From Mesostigma viride (taxonomy: Eukaryota > Streptophyta > Mesostigmatophyceae > Mesostigmatales > Mesostigmataceae), in contig RPFO01001400.1 of assembly GCA_009746045.1 (NCBI GenBank), positions 60,001 to 124,000 on the forward strand: 64,000 nt of DNA, given 5' to 3'. Positions 22,473-34,400 of this stretch are shown here, in pieces. Position 1 is the stretch's first letter; the number at the start of each line of letters is the position of its first letter. Made by a program: the position numbers and the translations under genes. The notes under the pieces were generated by a model, which did no database searches, was not told the origin of the DNA, and saw only the letters and a program-made list of their open reading frames with translations.

Positions 22473-25400
22473 TCACTCGGCGGCGCTGAACTTGGTGTGC
22501 TTGCTCTTCTGGGGGAGGGTCGCCGCCTGATTCGCCAGCACACGATGGCAATAATACAGCACCACGCCGCAGACAGCATGCCACCGCGCCATAGGGCACA
22601 AACACGTGGTTTAAACAAATAGCATAACGGGCCAGAGACCAGCACAACCCCAACGGCAACAACTTATGTTTATCGCTATTCTTTTTCTGGAAAACTCTTA
22701 CAGTATGAACTATGTGTGCGACCAAGTGGCGCCAGCTGGGCCCATCATGGGTGCCTGGCGCCAGGTCGCTTGTGCTAAATACTTCTGCAACCCAACCTCT
22801 TCCCAACCCAGCCCCCCAACTCGCATAGCCCTCACACTCAAAACTGGTGTAGTTGAGATGCCAACAAGATTACCCCCCCCCCCCCCCATACAGCCCTCAA
22901 CTTGTCCAGGACCCAATTCAACCGAAACCACAAACTCACACATCCCTCGAACGCGTACTCGATGCCCTTACCCCAATAAATTAGTCAGGAACCACTACCA
23001 CTCACACATCCCTCAAACGCGTACAATATGCACTCGCCCGCTAGTCATGAACCACCACAAACTTGCACATCCTTCAAACTTGTACAATATGCACTCCCCC
23101 ACTAGCCATGAACCACCACAAACTCACACGTCCTTTTAACTCGTACCATATGCACTCGGCCACTAGTCATGAACCACCGCAAACTTGCACATCCCTCAAA
23201 CTCGTACACTATGCACTTGCCCACTAGTAATGAACCACCACAAACTTGCACATCCCTCGACCGTGTACAATATGCACATGCCCACTAATCAACAACCACC
23301 ACCAACTCACACATCCCTCGAACTTGTACTTAATGCACTCCCCCACTAGTCAACAACCACCACAAACTCACGTATCCCTCGAACTCGTACTCAATCCCGG
23401 CCGCCGCCATGCGCTTGCGCCGCTTCTTGTCGCCCTTCACCAGCTTGGCCACGCGCTTGGCCACCTGCGCAGGGGTGCGCGGCTGGAGGGGGGGGGGAAG
23501 AGATGGTAACAAGATAGAGGGGAGGGGGAGGGGGGGAGGAGGATCGAGGCAGCAGGGTGAGGGACAAACAGGTTTGCATAGTGGGAAAGGTACGAGGTAA
23601 AGAGGATGCAGCGGCAGGACAGAGGCGGTGCCGATGGGGGAACGGGAGAAAAACAGGGCAGGAGGAACGGGAGAAAAGCAGGGCAAGAGGAATAAAAGGA
23701 ATGGGGACGCAGGCATTATAGTTGGCAAGATCGCCACAAACTGGGAATAGTGGCTATTGCCACACTGCTGTTCCCTGCTGTGGGGGCGCCATGCTGTTGA
23801 GCATCGCTGCCAAGCAGAGCCAAGGTGACTTTTGACAACTGCGGCCCTGCATGCAATGCGGTGTCTCCCGGGACGGCACACCCAGCACCCACAAGAGGGC
23901 ACCTGGCCATGACATGGCCATGTGGCCATGGGCCGCTGGTACCGCCGAGCCGTGGCCAAGGTGCAGCTGGAAGCAATAGGTGTATAGGCCAGGGGTATTC
24001 TTCCCACCAGTGCTGTGACAAGAGAGGTGTGTTGCCAAGGAACCGTGATCGTTCTAGAATAGATGCGGTGATGTGAAGGAGCTACGGGACGCGGCGGTGC
24101 GCACTAACTAGTGGCCTGTCACTCAATAACCAGCGACCACGAACTCACTAATCCGTGACCATTCACTCACTAATCAGAGGGGGGCCATCCAGACAAAACA
24201 GCACACTCCGTGACTGGTCTGGCGGGGCACCTCGGGACGTGGAGCGAGCACCCAAAAACGGGAAAAACGGGTCCGGCGTCAGAATTTTGGCGACGGAGTG
24301 CACTACCGTCGAAATGTTTGAGGGCGGCGCCAAGGACAAGTTTCAGGAGTGCACTCTTCCCGCCGGTCCAGCGCCTGGTTTTAGGAAAAGAAGTGCGCTC
24401 TGGTGATCCCGCAAGCGTGGTCCGGCGCTTGATTTTTAGTGCAGGAGTCAGCTTTGACCATGCTGTACTTACAACTTACGCTGAGAACTGACCAAGTATT
24501 GGATGATTCTAGGAAGACGTATCAACTTTCAGGCCGGCGTCAGGTTGTTTTTGTTGATTCTGACACCGAACCTGGCGTCAGGCATCGTCATACTGATATT
24601 TGCTTGACGTTCTTGCAAGTTGCAAACCACCATCACACCGGCTACACTTACACCAATAACCGGCCTGAAGCCGGAGCACTGCAGTACAACAATATGAATC
24701 ATCATTGAACTGCTTCTACTTGGATTCTATAATGTTATCTCGTACTAAGAGCTTCTACTAAGAGCTGCTATAAGAAGCGCCACGTGTCGTACAACCAATG
24801 CAGCTCGTAGCACACTACCAAAGTAGGTAGCCGTTTTCGATCCGGCGCAGCCTTTTGGCTGACAGAGCGCACTCGGCCATTTTCCACTTTGGCTGGCGCC
24901 GGGCGGCGCGCTAGGACAGACGAGGGAGCGCGCTCTTGTGCGATTTTAGGGGGGGATGTCCCCCCTCTAATCAGCGACCATTCACTCACCTGCTCGCGCT
25001 GCGCCCTGGCCTGGCCGACCCAGTCAATCTTCTTGAACGGGCGGTTGGCGTTCTTGAAGCTGCGCACGCACGAAGGGGGGCAGGAGGGAGGGCAGGAGGG
25101 CGGGCAGGAGGGCCGGCAGGAGGATGGGAAGGAGGCAAGGCAAGAAAGAAGGGAAGAATGTGAGGGGAAACGATGGGGATGAATAGGGGATGAATAGGGA
25201 GTTACAAAGACGAGAGGAAAGTGTCAATCGCGTAACAGGGAAACGCCGCTCACTCCACCACGCATGCCGAGGTATCAAACCCGCTTGTAGCATGACTGAT
25301 ATGGAACTCTGCGTGGCAGCAGGACACCACAAGGGCCAAGCATGGGCCAAGCATGGGCCAAGCATGGGCCAAGCATGGGCCAAGCATGGGCCAAGCATGG

Positions 25401-28400
25401 GCCAAGCATGGGCCAAGCGAGGCAGCCTACCTAGGCCTAAATATCTTATCACAGCTGATTTAAGCTTCACATTAGCTGTTAAGCCCCCCACAAAGCGATG
25501 CAAAAATGAATAAAAGATTCCTTGGGCAGAATGGCGCAACAACCACTGTTTCCGCTCCCACGCGTCACGTACAGGCGCAGGCATCACCCACAACTCCCAC
25601 ATTCTATATCCTGTACACCCTATACAAGCAGGGGATGTCGCCCACACTTACAGGCGCGGGTGCACCTGCGACGGCGGCACGAGCCGCACTTGCAGCATCT
25701 TGCTGAACATCAGGTAGTTGTTCATGGCATCCGCAGCAATGGCCGCCACCTGGCAGTGTTTGCAGCGACGCAAGGGGATGGGATGTAGGGAGAGGAGGGG
25801 GAAGGGGGGTGGGGGGGGCGGCAGGTGGGTGATGAAAAAGACAAGGCACGGCACAAGGCAGGTGGGTGATGGATAAGACAAGGCACTGCGACAGGACTCA
25901 AGCACCTTCCACCCCAAGACTTGAGCACATGCCTTGTATGGCCTGGAGCGGTATGCGTGCTGAGATGTTGCCAGGTGGCGCCAGGTGAGGCCCACAAGAG
26001 GGCGAGGGGGACCACGCGGGACCATCTCGAGCATGCAAGCATACACAAGAAGCATGAGCGGGCTATCCGAGCTGCTGCCTGTGCGGCTGCCTGTGTTGCC
26101 ACCTGCTTGGCTGCCTGTGTTGCTATCTTCGGCGCTACCTGGTGCGCATCAACTCACATCGGGGTAGTCAACCGCGGCCAAAACGGAGCGCTTCGCAAGG
26201 CCACAATCTGCATGCCACCACCGCCACCCCCACGACAAGCGAAATTCCCACCCAAGCAAGCACCACATCTTTGTGACATCACTCACGTCCGGGTTCTCAA
26301 ACTCGATAAATGCGTAGTGCTTCGAGTTACCCGTCTGCGGACGCGAGTTGGGGAGAGCGGCGAGGGGGGGTGGGGAGGGGTGGGGCGCAAAGCAGGCAAG
26401 TTAGTAAGGGCGGCAGGGCGAAGGGGGGGTGTGAGAGCGCCCATGGAGCGCAGAAGCCAAATGCAGTACGAGTAGGGCAGCCGAACAAGCAGGTGCAAGG
26501 CAGCAGGGCACATACGCGGGGTAGCAAGAATATGAGGGAGGCCAGGGAAGGTGAGGGAACTGGCGGCGGTGGCACGTACAGGAAGCAGGCAAAGATTAAG
26601 GAGAAACGTGGCGGTGCGTTGTGGAAACAAGATCAGCATGTAAACAGCACTCATGGACAAATCGTGATGGCAGCGCCCAAGCCATTCTTGTCACGATGGA
26701 TTGGCATGAGCCTGCCCGCCTGTCCCTACCCATCCCCGATCATGCACGCCTGGGATACCCCCAGCTCCATCCGCCGCGCCACAAGCGCAGGCATGGCGCC
26801 TGGGCACAGCCGCGAGCGCATGCGGCGTGGGCCCTGGGCTTGTAGATGTGCACATGCGCGGCTGAGGTCTGGGAAAGGGCTGCGTCCTGCCCCGGCCAGC
26901 ACGGCCTGCACTAACATCGGTAATCTCCACTACCGCGCCCAGCTGCACTAACGTCGGTCACCTGCACTACCGCCCCCACCTGCTGTACCGCACAGGCAGT
27001 ACCCACTTTGAGTTTGCAGCGGCCACTTGTACTTTGCAGCGGCCACTTGTACTTTGCAGCGGCCACTTGTACTTTGCAGCGGACACTTGTCCTTTGCAGC
27101 GGCCACTTGTCCTTTGCAGCGGCCACTTTTACTTTGCAGCGGCCATGCTGTCTGCCCTGCCACCACACGGTTGCCCTGCCACCACCCAGCTGTCCTGTCC
27201 CCTACCCGGCTGTCCTGCCCCCTACCCGGCTGTCCTGTCCCCTACCCGGCTGTCCTGTCCCCTACCCGGCTGTCCTGCCCACTAGCCGGCTGTCCTGCCC
27301 CCTACCCGGCTGTCCTGTCCCCTACCCGGCTGTCCTGTCCCCTAGCCGGCTGTCCTGCCCCCTACCCGGCTGTCCTGTCCCCTACCCGGCTGTCCTGTCC
27401 CCTACCCGGCTGTCCTGTCCCCTACCCAGCTGTCCTGTCCCCTACCCGGCTGTCCTGTCCCCTACCCGGCTGTCCTGTCCCCTACCCGGCTGTCCTGTCC
27501 CCTACCCGGCTGTCCTGTCCCCTACCCGGCTGTCCTGTCCCCTACCCGGCTGTCCTGCCCCCTACCCGGCTGTCCTGCCCCCTAGCCGGCTGTCCTGCCC
27601 CCTACCCGGCTGTCCTGCCCCCTACCCAGCTGTCCTGTCCCCTACCCGGCTGTCCTGTCCCCTACCCGGCTGTCCTGCCCCCTACCCGGCTGTCCTGCCC
27701 CCTACCCGGCTGTCCTGCCCCCTACCTGGCTGTCCTGCCCCCTACCCGGCTGTCCTGTCCCCTACCCGGCTGTCCTGTCCCCTAGCCGGCTGTCCTGCCC
27801 CCTACCCGGCTGTCCTGTCCCCTACCCGGCTGTCCTGCCCCCTACCCGGCTGTCCTGCCCCCTACCCGGCTGTCCTGCCCCCTACCCGGCTGTCCTGTCC
27901 CCTACCCGGCTGTCCTGCCCCTACCCGGCTGTCCTGTCCCCTACCCGGCTGTCCTGTCCCCTACCCAGCTGTCCTGTCCCCTACCCGGCTGTCCTGTCCC
28001 CTACCCCGCTGTCCTGTCCCCTACCCGGCTGTCCTGCCCCTACCCGGCTGTCCTGCCCCCTACCCGGCTGTCCTGCCCCCTACCCGGCTGTCCTGTCCCC
28101 TGGCCGGCTGTCCTGTCCCCTACCCGGCTGTCCTGCCCCCTACCCGGCTGTCCTGTCCCCTACCCAGCTGTCCTGTCCCCTACCCGGCTGTCCTGCCCCC
28201 TAGCCGGCTGTCCTGTCCCCTACCCGGCTGTCCTGTCCCCTACCCGGCTGTCCTGTCCCCTACCCGGCTGTCCTGTCCCCTACCCGGCTGTCCTGCCCCT
28301 ACCCGGCTGTCCTGCCCCCTACCCGGCTGTCCTGTCCCCTACCCGGCTGTCCTGTCCCCTACCCGGCTGTCCTGTCCCCTACCCGGCTGTCCTGTCCCCT

Positions 28401-31400
28401 ACCCGGCTGTCCTGTCCCCTAGCCGGCTGTCCTGCCCCTAGCCGGCTGTCCTGTCCCCTACCCGGCTGTCCTGCCCCCTACCCGGCTGTCCTGCCCCCTA
28501 CCCGGCTGTCCTGCCCCCTACCCGGCTGTCCTGGCCCCTACCCGGCTGTCCTGTCCCCTGGCCGGCTGTCCTGGCCCCTACCCGGCTGTCCTGTCCCCTG
28601 GCCGGCTGTCCTGTCCCCTACCCGGCTGTCCTGTCCCCTACCCGGCTGTCCTGTCCCCTACCCGGCTGTCCTGTCCCCTACCCGGCTGTCCTGCCCCCTA
28701 CCCGGCTGTCCTGCCCCCTACCCGGCTGTCCTGGCCCCTACCCGGCTGTCCTGCCCCCTACCCGGCTGTCCTGTCCCCTACCCGGCTGTCCTGCCCCCTA
28801 CCCGGCTGTCCTGTCCCCTACCCGGCTGTCCTGTCCCCTACCCGGCTGTCCTGCCCCCTAGCCGGCTGTCCTGCCCCCTACCCGGCTGTCCTGCCCCTAC
28901 CCGGCTGTCCTGCCCCTACCCAGCTGTCCTGTCCCCTACCCGGCTGTCCTGTCCCCTACCCGGCTGTCCTGTCCCCTGGCCGGCTGTCCTGCCCCTAGCC
29001 GGCTGTCCTGTCCCCTACCCGGCTGTCCTGTCCCCTACCCGGCTGTCCTGCCCCCTACCCGGCTGTCCTGCCCCCTACCCGGCTGTCCTGTCCCCTACCC
29101 GGCTGTCCTGCCCCTACCCGGCTGTCCTGCCCCCTACCCGGCTGTCCTGCCCCCTACCCGGCTGTCCTGTCCCCTACCCGGCTGTCCTGTCCCCTACCCG
29201 GCTGTCCTGTCCCCTACCCGGCTGTCCTGCCCCCTACCCGGCTGTCCTGTCCCCTACCCGGCTGTCCTGCCCCCTAGCCGGCTGTCCTGCCCCCTACCCG
29301 GCTGTCCTGTCCCCTACCCGGCTGTCCTGTCCCCTAGCCGGCTGTCCTGTCCCCTACCCGGCTGTCCTGTCCCCTACCCGGCTGTCCTGCCCCCTACCCG
29401 GCTGTCCTGCCCCCTACCCGGCTGTCCTGCCCCTACCCGGCTGTCCTGTCCCCTGGCCGGCTGTCCTGTCCCCTACCCGGCTGTCCTGCCCCCTACCCGG
29501 CTGTCCTGTCCCCTACCCGGCTGTCCTGTCCCCTACCCGGCTGTCCTGCCCCCTACCCGGCTGTCCTGCCCCTACCCGGCTGTCCTGCCCCTACCTGGCT
29601 GTCCTGCCCCCTACCCGGCTGTCCTGTCCCCTACCCGGCTGTCCTGTCCCCTAGCCGGCTGTCCTGCCCCCTACCCGGCTGTCCTGTCCCCTACCCGGCT
29701 GTCCTGCCCCTACCCGGCTGTCCTGCCCCCTACCCGGCTGTCCTGCCCCTACCCGGCTGTCCTGTCCCCTACCCGGCTGTCCTGCCCCTACCCGGCTGTC
29801 CTGTCCCCTACCCGGCTGTCCTGTCCCCTACCCGGCTGTCCTGTCCCCTACCCGGCTGTCCTGTCCCCTACCCGGCTGTCCTGTCCCCTACCCGGCTGTC
29901 CTGCCCCCTACCCGGCTGTCCTGCCCCTACCCGGCTGTCCTGCCCCTACCCGGCTGTCCTGTCCCCTGGCCGGCTGTCCTGTCCCCTACCCGGCTGTCCT
30001 GCCCCTACCCGGCTGTCCTGTCCCCTACCCGGCTGTCCTGTCCCCTACCCGGCTGTCCTGCCCCCTAGCCGGCTGTCCTGTCCCCTACCCGGCTGTCCTG
30101 TCCCCTACCCGGCTGTCCTGTCCCCTACCCGGCTGTCCTGTCCCCTACCCGGCTGTCCTGCCCCCTACCCGGCTGTCCTGCCCCTACCCGGCTGTCCTGT
30201 CCCCTACCCGGCTGTCCTGTCCCCTACCCGGCTGTCCTGTCCCCTACCCGGCTGTCCTGTCCCCTACCCGGCTGTCCTGTCCCCTAGCCGGCTGTCCTGC
30301 CCCTACCCGGCTGTCCTGTCCCCTACCCGGCTGTCCTGCCCCTACCCGGCTGTCCTGCCCCCTACCCGGCTGTCCTGCCCCCTACCCGGCTGTCCTGGCC
30401 CCTACCCGGCTGTCCTGTCCCCTGGCCGGCTGTCCTGCCCCTACCCGGCTGTCCTGTCCCCTGCCCGGCTGTCCTGTCCCCTACCCGGCTGTCCTGTCCC
30501 CTACCCGGCTGTCCTGTCCCCTACCCGGCTGTCCTGTCCCCTACCCGGCTGTCCTGCCCCCTACCCGGCTGTCCTGCCCCTACCCGGCTGTCCTGGCCCC
30601 TACCCGGCTGTCCTGCCCCTACCCGGCTGTCCTGTCCCCTACCCGGCTGTCCTGCCCCTACCCGGCTGTCCTGTCCCCTACCCGGCTGTCCTGTCCCCTA
30701 CCCGGCTGTCCTGCCCCTACCCGGCTGTCCTGCCCCCTACCCGGCTGTCCTGCCCCTACCCGGCTGTCCTGCCCCCTACCCAGCTGTCCTGTCCCCTACC
30801 CGGCTGTCCTGTCCCCTACCCGGCTGTCCTGTCCCCTACCGGCTGTCCTGCCCCTACCCGGCTGTCCTGTCCCCTACCCGGCTGTCCTGTCCCCTACCTG
30901 TCCTGTCCCCCTACCCGGCTGTCCTGCCCCTACCCGGCTGTCCTGTCCCCTACCCGGCTGTCCTGCCCCTACCCGGCTGTCCTGCCCCCTACCCGGCTGT
31001 CCTGCCCCCTACCCGGCTGTCCTGTCCCCTACCCGGCTGTCCTGTCCCCTACCCGGCTGTCCTGTCCCCTACCCGGCTGTCCTGCCCCTACCCGGCTGTC
31101 CTGTCCCCTACCCGGCTGTCCTGCCCCTAGCCGGCTGTCCTGCCCCCTACCCGGCTGTCCTGTCCCCTACCCGGCTGTCCTGTCCCCTAGCCGGCTGTCC
31201 TGCCCCCTAGCCGGCTGTCCTGTCCCCTAGCCGGCTGTCCTGCCCCCTACCCGGCTGTCCTGCCCCCTAGCCGGCTGTCCTGCCCCCTACCCGGCTGTCC
31301 TGCCCCCTACCCGGCTGTCCTGTCCCCTACCCGGCTGTCCTGTCCCCTACCCGGCTGTCCTGCCCCCTAGCCGGCTGTCCTGCCCCCTACCCGGCTGTCC

Positions 31401-34400
31401 TGTCCCCTACCCGGCTGTCCTGTCCCCTACCCGGCTGTCCTGCCCCCTAGCCGGCTGTCCTGTCCCCTAGCCGGCTGTCCTGCCCCCTACCCGGCTGTCC
31501 TGCCCCCTAGCCGGCTGTCCTGCCCCCTACCCGGCTGTCCTGCCCCCTAGCCGGCTGTCCTGTCCCCTACCCGGCTGTCCTGTCCCCTACCCGGCTGTCC
31601 TGCCCCCTAGCCGGCTGTCCTGCCCCCTACCCGGCTGTCCTGTCCCCTAGCCGGCTGTCCTGTCCCCTACCCGGCTGTCCTGTCCCCTACCCGGCTGTCC
31701 TGCCCCTACCCGGCTGTCCTGCCCCTACCCGGCTGTCCTGCCCCTACCCGGCTGTCCTGTCCCCTGGCCGGCTGTCCTGTCCCCTACCCGGCTGTCCTGC
31801 CCCCTACCCGGCTGTCCTGTCCCCTACCCGGCTGTCCTGTCCCCTACCCGGCTGTCCTGCCCACTAGCCGGCTGTCCTGCCCCCTACCCGGCTGTCCTGT
31901 CCCCTACCCGGCTGTCCTGTCCCCTAGCCGGCTGTCCTGCCCCCTACCCGGCTGTCCTGTCCCCTACCCGGCTGTCCTGTCCCCTACCCGGCTGTCCTGT
32001 CCCCTACCCAGCTGTCCTGTCCCCTACCCGGCTGTCCTGTCCCCTACCCGGCTGTCCTGGCCCCTACCCGGCTGTCCTGCCCCCTACCCGGCTGTCCTGT
32101 CCCCTACCCCGCTGTCCTGTCCCCTACCCGGCTGTCCTGCCCCCTAGCCGGCTGTCCTGCCCCCTACCCGGCTGTCCTGCCCCCTAGCCGGCTGTCCTGT
32201 CCCCTACCCGGCTGTCCTGTCCCCTACCCGGCTGTCCTGCCCCCTAGCCGGCTGTCCTGCCCCCTACCCGGCTGTCCTGTCCCCTACCCGGCTGTCCTGT
32301 CCCCTAGCCGGCTGTCCTGCCCCCTAGCCGGCTGTCCTGTCCCCTAGCCGGCTGTCCTGCCCCCTACCCGGCTGTCCTGCCCCCTAGCCGGCTGTCCTGC
32401 CCCCTACCCGGCTGTCCTGCCCCCTAGCCGGCTGTCCTGTCCCCTACCCGGCTGTCCTGTCCCCTACCCGGCTGTCCTGCCCCCTAGCCGGCTGTCCTGC
32501 CCCCTACCCGGCTGTCCTGTCCCCTAGCCGGCTGTCCTGTCCCCTACCCGGCTGTCCTGTCCCCTACCCGGCTGTCCTGCCCCCTACCCGGCTGTCCTGC
32601 CCCCTACCCGGCTGTCCTGCCCCTACCCGGCTGTCCTGTCCCCTAGCCGGCTGTCCTGTCCCCTACCCGGCTGTCCTGCCCCCTACCCGGCTGTCCTGTC
32701 CCCTACCCGGCTGTCCTGTCCCCTACCCGGCTGTCCTGCCCACTAGCCGGCTGTCCTGCCCCTACCCGGCTGTCCTGTCCCCTACCCGGCTGTCCTGTCC
32801 CCTAGCCGGCTGTCCTGCCCCCTACCCGGCTGTCCTGTCCCCTACCCGGCTGTCCTGTCCCCTACCCGGCTGTCCTGTCCCCTACCCAGCTGTCCTGTCC
32901 CCTACCCGGCTGTCCTGTCCCCTACCCGGCTGTCCTGTCCCCTACCCGGCTGTCCTGTCCCCTACCCGGCTGTCCTGTCCCCTACCCGGCTGTCCTGTCC
33001 CCTACCCGGCTGTCCTGCCCCCTACCCGGCTGTCCTGCCCCCTAGCCGGCTGTCCTGCCCCCTACCCGGCTGTCCTGCCCCCTACCCAGCTGTCCTGTCC
33101 CCTACCCGGCTGTCCTGTCCCCTACCCGGCTGTCCTGCCCCCTACCCGGCTGTCCTGCCCCTACCCGGCTGTCCTGCCCCCTACCTGGCTGTCCTGCCCC
33201 CTACCCGGCTGTCCTGTCCCCTACCCGGCTGTCCTGTCCCCTAGCCGGCTGTCCTGCCCCCTACCCGGCTGTCCTGTCCCCTACCCGGCTGTCCTGCCCC
33301 CTACCCGGCTGTCCTGCCCCCTACCCGGCTGTCCTGCCCCCTACCCGGCTGTCCTGTCCCCTACCCGGCTGTCCTGCCCCCTACCCGGCTGTCCTGTCCC
33401 CTACCCGGCTGTCCTGTCCCCTACCCAGCTGTCCTGTCCCCTACCCGGCTGTCCTGTCCCCTACCCCGCTGTCCTGTCCCCTACCCGGCTGTCCTGCCCC
33501 CTACCCGGCTGTCCTGCCCCCTACCCGGCTGTCCTGCCCCCTACCCGGCTGTCCTGTCCCCTGGCCGGCTGTCCTGTCCCCTACCCGGCTGTCCTGCCCC
33601 TACCCGGCTGTCCTGTCCCCTACCCAGCTGTCCTGTCCCCTACCCGGCTGTCCTGCCCCCTAGCCGGCTGTCCTGTCCCCTACCCGGCTGTCCTGTCCCC
33701 TACCCGGCTGTCCTGTCCCCTACCCGGCTGTCCTGTCCCCTACCCGGCTGTCCTGCCCCCTACCCGGCTGTCCTGCCCCCTACCCGGCTGTCCTGTCCCC
33801 TACCCGGCTGTCCTGTCCCCTACCCGGCTGTCCTGTCCCCTACCCGGCTGTCCTGTCCCCTACCCGGCTGTCCTGTCCCCTAGCCGGCTGTCCTGCCCCC
33901 TAGCCGGCTGTCCTGTCCCCTACCCGGCTGTCCTGCCCCTACCCGGCTGTCCTGCCCCTACCCGGCTGTCCTGCCCCTACCCGGCTGTCCTGGCCCCTAC
34001 CCGGCTGTCCTGTCCCCTGGCCGGCTGTCCTGGCCCCTACCCGGCTGTCCTGTCCCCTGGCCGGCTGTCCTGTCCCCTACCCGGCTGTCCTGTCCCCTAC
34101 CCGGCTGTCCTGTCCCCTACCCGGCTGTCCTGTCCCCTACCCGGCTGTCCTGCCCCCTACCCGGCTGTCCTGCCCCTACCCGGCTGTCCTGGCCCCTACC
34201 CGGCTGTCCTGCCCCTACCCGGCTGTCCTGTCCCCTACCCGGCTGTCCTGCCCCCTACCCGGCTGTCCTGCCCCTACCCGGCTGTCCTGCCCCCTACCCG
34301 GCTGTCCTGCCCCCTACCCGGCTGTCCTGTCCCCTACCCGGCTGTCCTGTCCCCTACCCGGCTGTCCTGCCCCCTACCCGGCTGTCCTGTCCCCTACCCG

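Noticed and set aside
22344-22622. 92-codon plus-strand frame MFTGTKGKGKWLECRR
   Set aside because: It overlaps the last NIFK-like exon on the opposite strand and shows no family resemblance.
23330-23371. NIFK-like protein ending at the TAA just after exon 8 (reading SLWWLLTSGGVH)
   Set aside because: The sequence after GGATAC is a GTGAGT donor that recurs as noncoding repeat, and a phase-compatible exon with a basic end (KHTKFSAAE) follows at 22526-22473. The short ending remains possible without cDNA.
24155-24406. 83-codon frame MTIHSLIRGGPSRQ
   Set aside because: It starts in the donor repeat and runs into the MITE-like element; no family recognised.
27008-28441. 477-codon plus-strand open frame of a Cys/Pro/Leu-rich repeat protein
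   Set aside because: It is the 20-bp minisatellite read through with no stop; the same array is open in other frames, it breaks as soon as 19-bp units occur, and it lies inside an intron.
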